Shown: piece after piece, positions 34,056-35,609 of the stretch
Layout: every line of letters starts with the position of its first letter
Position numbering within the stretch: the first letter of the stretch is position 1
Assembly: GCA_947467625.1 (NCBI GenBank)
Contig: CANIJN010000023.1
Coordinates: 1 to 35,609 of the forward strand
Length of the DNA stretch: 35,609 bases
Direction: 5' to 3'
DNA from: Opitutia bacterium
Lineage (GTDB): Bacteria > Verrucomicrobiota > Verrucomicrobiia > Opitutales > Opitutaceae
Notes under the pieces: generated by a model
Database searches by the model: none
What the model was told of the DNA's origin: nothing
Seen by the model: only the letters and a program-made list of their open reading frames with translations
Position numbers and translations under genes: made by a program

Positions 34056-34601
34056 ATGTCCCACCCGATCCTCAACGACGCTCAGGCCAAGATGAAAAAA
34101 GCCGTGGACCACACCCTCCACGAATTCAGCTCCATCCACACCGGTAAGGCCACTCCGGCGATGATTGAGGGCGTCATGGTCGACGCCTACGGCTCGATGA
34201 CGCCGCTCAAACAATGCGCCGCCATCTCCACGCCCGACGCCCGCCTCCTCCAAATCCAGCCGTGGGATGCCACGCTCACCAAAGCGATCCTCAAGGGTAT
34301 CCAGGAAGCCAACCTCGGCTTTAACCCAATCCCCGACGGCAAAGTCATCCGCATTCCACTCCCCGAGATGAGCCGCGAGCGCCGCCAGGATTTCGTCAAG
34401 ACGGCCCACCGCCTCGCTGAAGAAGGTCGCGTCCACGTCCGCAATGTCCGCCGCGACGCCATCGAAACGTCCAAGAAAGCCAAACTCCCCGAGGATGAAT
34501 CGAAGCGCCTCGAAAAAGACATTCAGGTCGCCACCGACGCCGCGATCAAAAGCATCGGCGAGCACTTGGCGCACAAAGAAAAAGACCTCCTCACGGTCTA
34601 A
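34056..34601 (+). CDS. frr: Ribosome recycling factor
   Basis: This is a 181-residue cytoplasmic protein that, with EF-G, splits post-termination ribosomes. Family landmarks are the early HTLHEFSSIHTGKATPAMIEG, the middle IQPWDATLTKAILKGIQEAN followed by LGFNPIPDGKVIRIPLPEMS, RR.DFVK.A....EE.RV.VRN.RRDA near 110-130, and the C-terminal coiled-coil helix ending AHKEKDLLTV. The length is standard. It follows pyrH in the same orientation. Confidence 0.97.
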   Translation: MSHPILNDAQAKMKKAVDHTLHEFSSIHTGKATPAMIEGVMVDAYGSMTPLKQCAAISTPDARLLQIQPWDATLTKAILKGIQEANLGFNPIPDGKVIRIPLPEMSRERRQDFVKTAHRLAEEGRVHVRNVRRDAIETSKKAKLPEDESKRLEKDIQVATDAAIKSIGEHLAHKEKDLLTV

Positions 34602-34691
34602 TCTCCGTCCTGGCGGAGCCTGCTGGCAGGCGATCTCACCGCCTTCGTTCGCTCCGTCCTCTGTGCTCTCCCAGCACCCTCCGTGTCCTCT

Positions 34692-35609
34692 GTGACCAAG
34701 CTCATCGCATCCGCCCCCCCCGCGCCCCAACGCGTCGTCGTCAAACTCGGCACCGGTGTCCTCACCACCGGTATTGGCCAGCTCGATACCGCGCGCATCG
34801 CCGCCGTCTGCGCTGAGATCGCCTCGCTCCGTGCCCGGGGCACGGAAATCATCGTCGTCTCCTCCGGTGCCGTCGGCCTCGGCATGGGTTCACTCGGTCT
34901 CCTCAAAAAACCGAAACAAATTGCCAAGAAACAAGCCTGCGCCGCCATCGGCCAATCTCGTCTCATGCAGACGTGGCAGGCTGGCTTCGCCCCCCATGGC
35001 CTCACCGTCGCCCAAGTTCTCCTCACCCACGACGATCTCCGCGTGCGCTCTCGCTACCTCGGCGTGAAGGAAACCCTGCGCCAACTCATCGCCTACGGCA
35101 CGATCCCGATCATCAACGAAAACGACACGGTGAGCGCCGCCGAGATCAAGTTCGGCGACAACGACACCCTCTCCGCCATGGTCGCCAGCCTCGTCGAGGC
35201 CCAGCACCTCGTGATCCTTTCCACAGCACCCGGCCTCATCGACATGAAAGGCACGAAACAAATCCTGCCCGTCGTCGAACGTATCACACCCGAGATCGAA
35301 GCCATGGCCGGCGGCACCACCGACGAGACCGCCACCGGCGGCATGATCTCGAAAATCACTGCCGCCAAACTCGCCACGAAAGGCGGCTGCGGCGTTTTCA
35401 TCGCCAGCGGCAGTGAACCCAACATCCTCTCTCGGCTCTTCGCCGGTCGCGGCCCCGGCACGTTCTTCGTCCCCAGCGGTCTGCCGATGGAATCGAAAAA
35501 ACGCTGGCTCGCCTATTTCCAGCGCCCCGCCGGCACGATCACGATTAACGAACGCGCGGTCCCCATTTTGCGCGACCACGGCCGCAGCCTCCTCGCCGTC
35601 GGCGTCACC
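34692..35609 (+). CDS. proB: Glutamate 5-kinase, 5' part (truncated by window edge)
   Basis: This is the first enzyme of proline synthesis, phosphorylating glutamate. The start is a GTG at 34692 (another in-frame GTG is 9 bp upstream at 34683). 306 residues are visible. Motifs: VVVKLGTGVLTT (about 15-26), IIVVSSGAVGLGM (about 55-67), IGQSRLMQTW, IPIINENDTVSA with FGDNDTLSAMVA (about 138-160), and GTTDETATGGMISKITAAKLA (about 209-230). The amino acid kinase domain is complete; the last ~30 residues (GTITINERAVPILRDHGRSLL) begin the PUA domain before the window ends. Confidence 0.95.
   Translation, partial: MTKLIASAPPAPQRVVVKLGTGVLTTGIGQLDTARIAAVCAEIASLRARGTEIIVVSSGAVGLGMGSLGLLKKPKQIAKKQACAAIGQSRLMQTWQAGFAPHGLTVAQVLLTHDDLRVRSRYLGVKETLRQLIAYGTIPIINENDTVSAAEIKFGDNDTLSAMVASLVEAQHLVILSTAPGLIDMKGTKQILPVVERITPEIEAMAGGTTDETATGGMISKITAAKLATKGGCGVFIASGSEPNILSRLFAGRGPGTFFVPSGLPMESKKRWLAYFQRPAGTITINERAVPILRDHGRSLLAVGVT

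Overview
The window is a high-GC bacterial chromosome segment. Gene content and protein style (a liv transporter operon, pyrH-frr, proB, htpG, a GH106-like glycosidase, and large secreted proteins carrying a tandem 'STRA-VGTG ... GFVI ... RAVGP ... NDNW ... GS-DAAL ... PG-YTA' repeat) point to a Verrucomicrobiota member, most like Opitutaceae. This placement is inference from family resemblance, not a database match.

Layout. (1) 1-5499, plus strand: a branched-chain amino acid/amide ABC transporter operon with two tandem substrate-binding proteins (the first truncated by the window edge), two permeases and two ATPases. A ParE-type toxin-antitoxin pair sits between livM and livG. A nested hairpin (5549-5589) separates this operon from the convergent block that follows. 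(2) 5598-25245, minus strand: about 20 kb of secreted or surface proteins. In transcription order from the right: YHYH-PEBP fusion, sulfatase-like protein, metallophosphoesterase, unknown secreted protein; then metallophosphoesterase, ECF sigma factor, metallophosphoesterase, broken sulfatase; then multicopper oxidase; then a YHYH/DUF1566 protein. Five of these genes carry a tandem pair of the same ~120-residue repeat (10 copies), placed at either the N- or C-terminal end of unrelated catalytic modules. (3) 25354-27524, plus strand: an OmpR-type response regulator and sensor kinase, divergent from the block. (4) 27602-35609, plus strand: a GH106-like glycosidase, htpG, a vapBC pair with two operator-like palindromes, pyrH, frr and the 5' part of proB.

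The most interesting part is block 2. Three of its genes (starts at 25245, 19615 and 8468) are preceded by the same arrangement: TTAATS, exactly 17 nt, TTAAYS, exactly 21 nt, ATG. A related downstream half-site lies 20 nt before the multicopper oxidase gene. With an ECF sigma factor inside the block and a two-component system beside it, this looks like one regulon of exported phosphoesterase-, sulfatase- and oxidase-like enzymes joined by a shared non-catalytic module. The substrate cannot be read from the sequence. One sulfatase is a pseudogene with four lesions, and the other has lost the usual Asp pair of its metal site.
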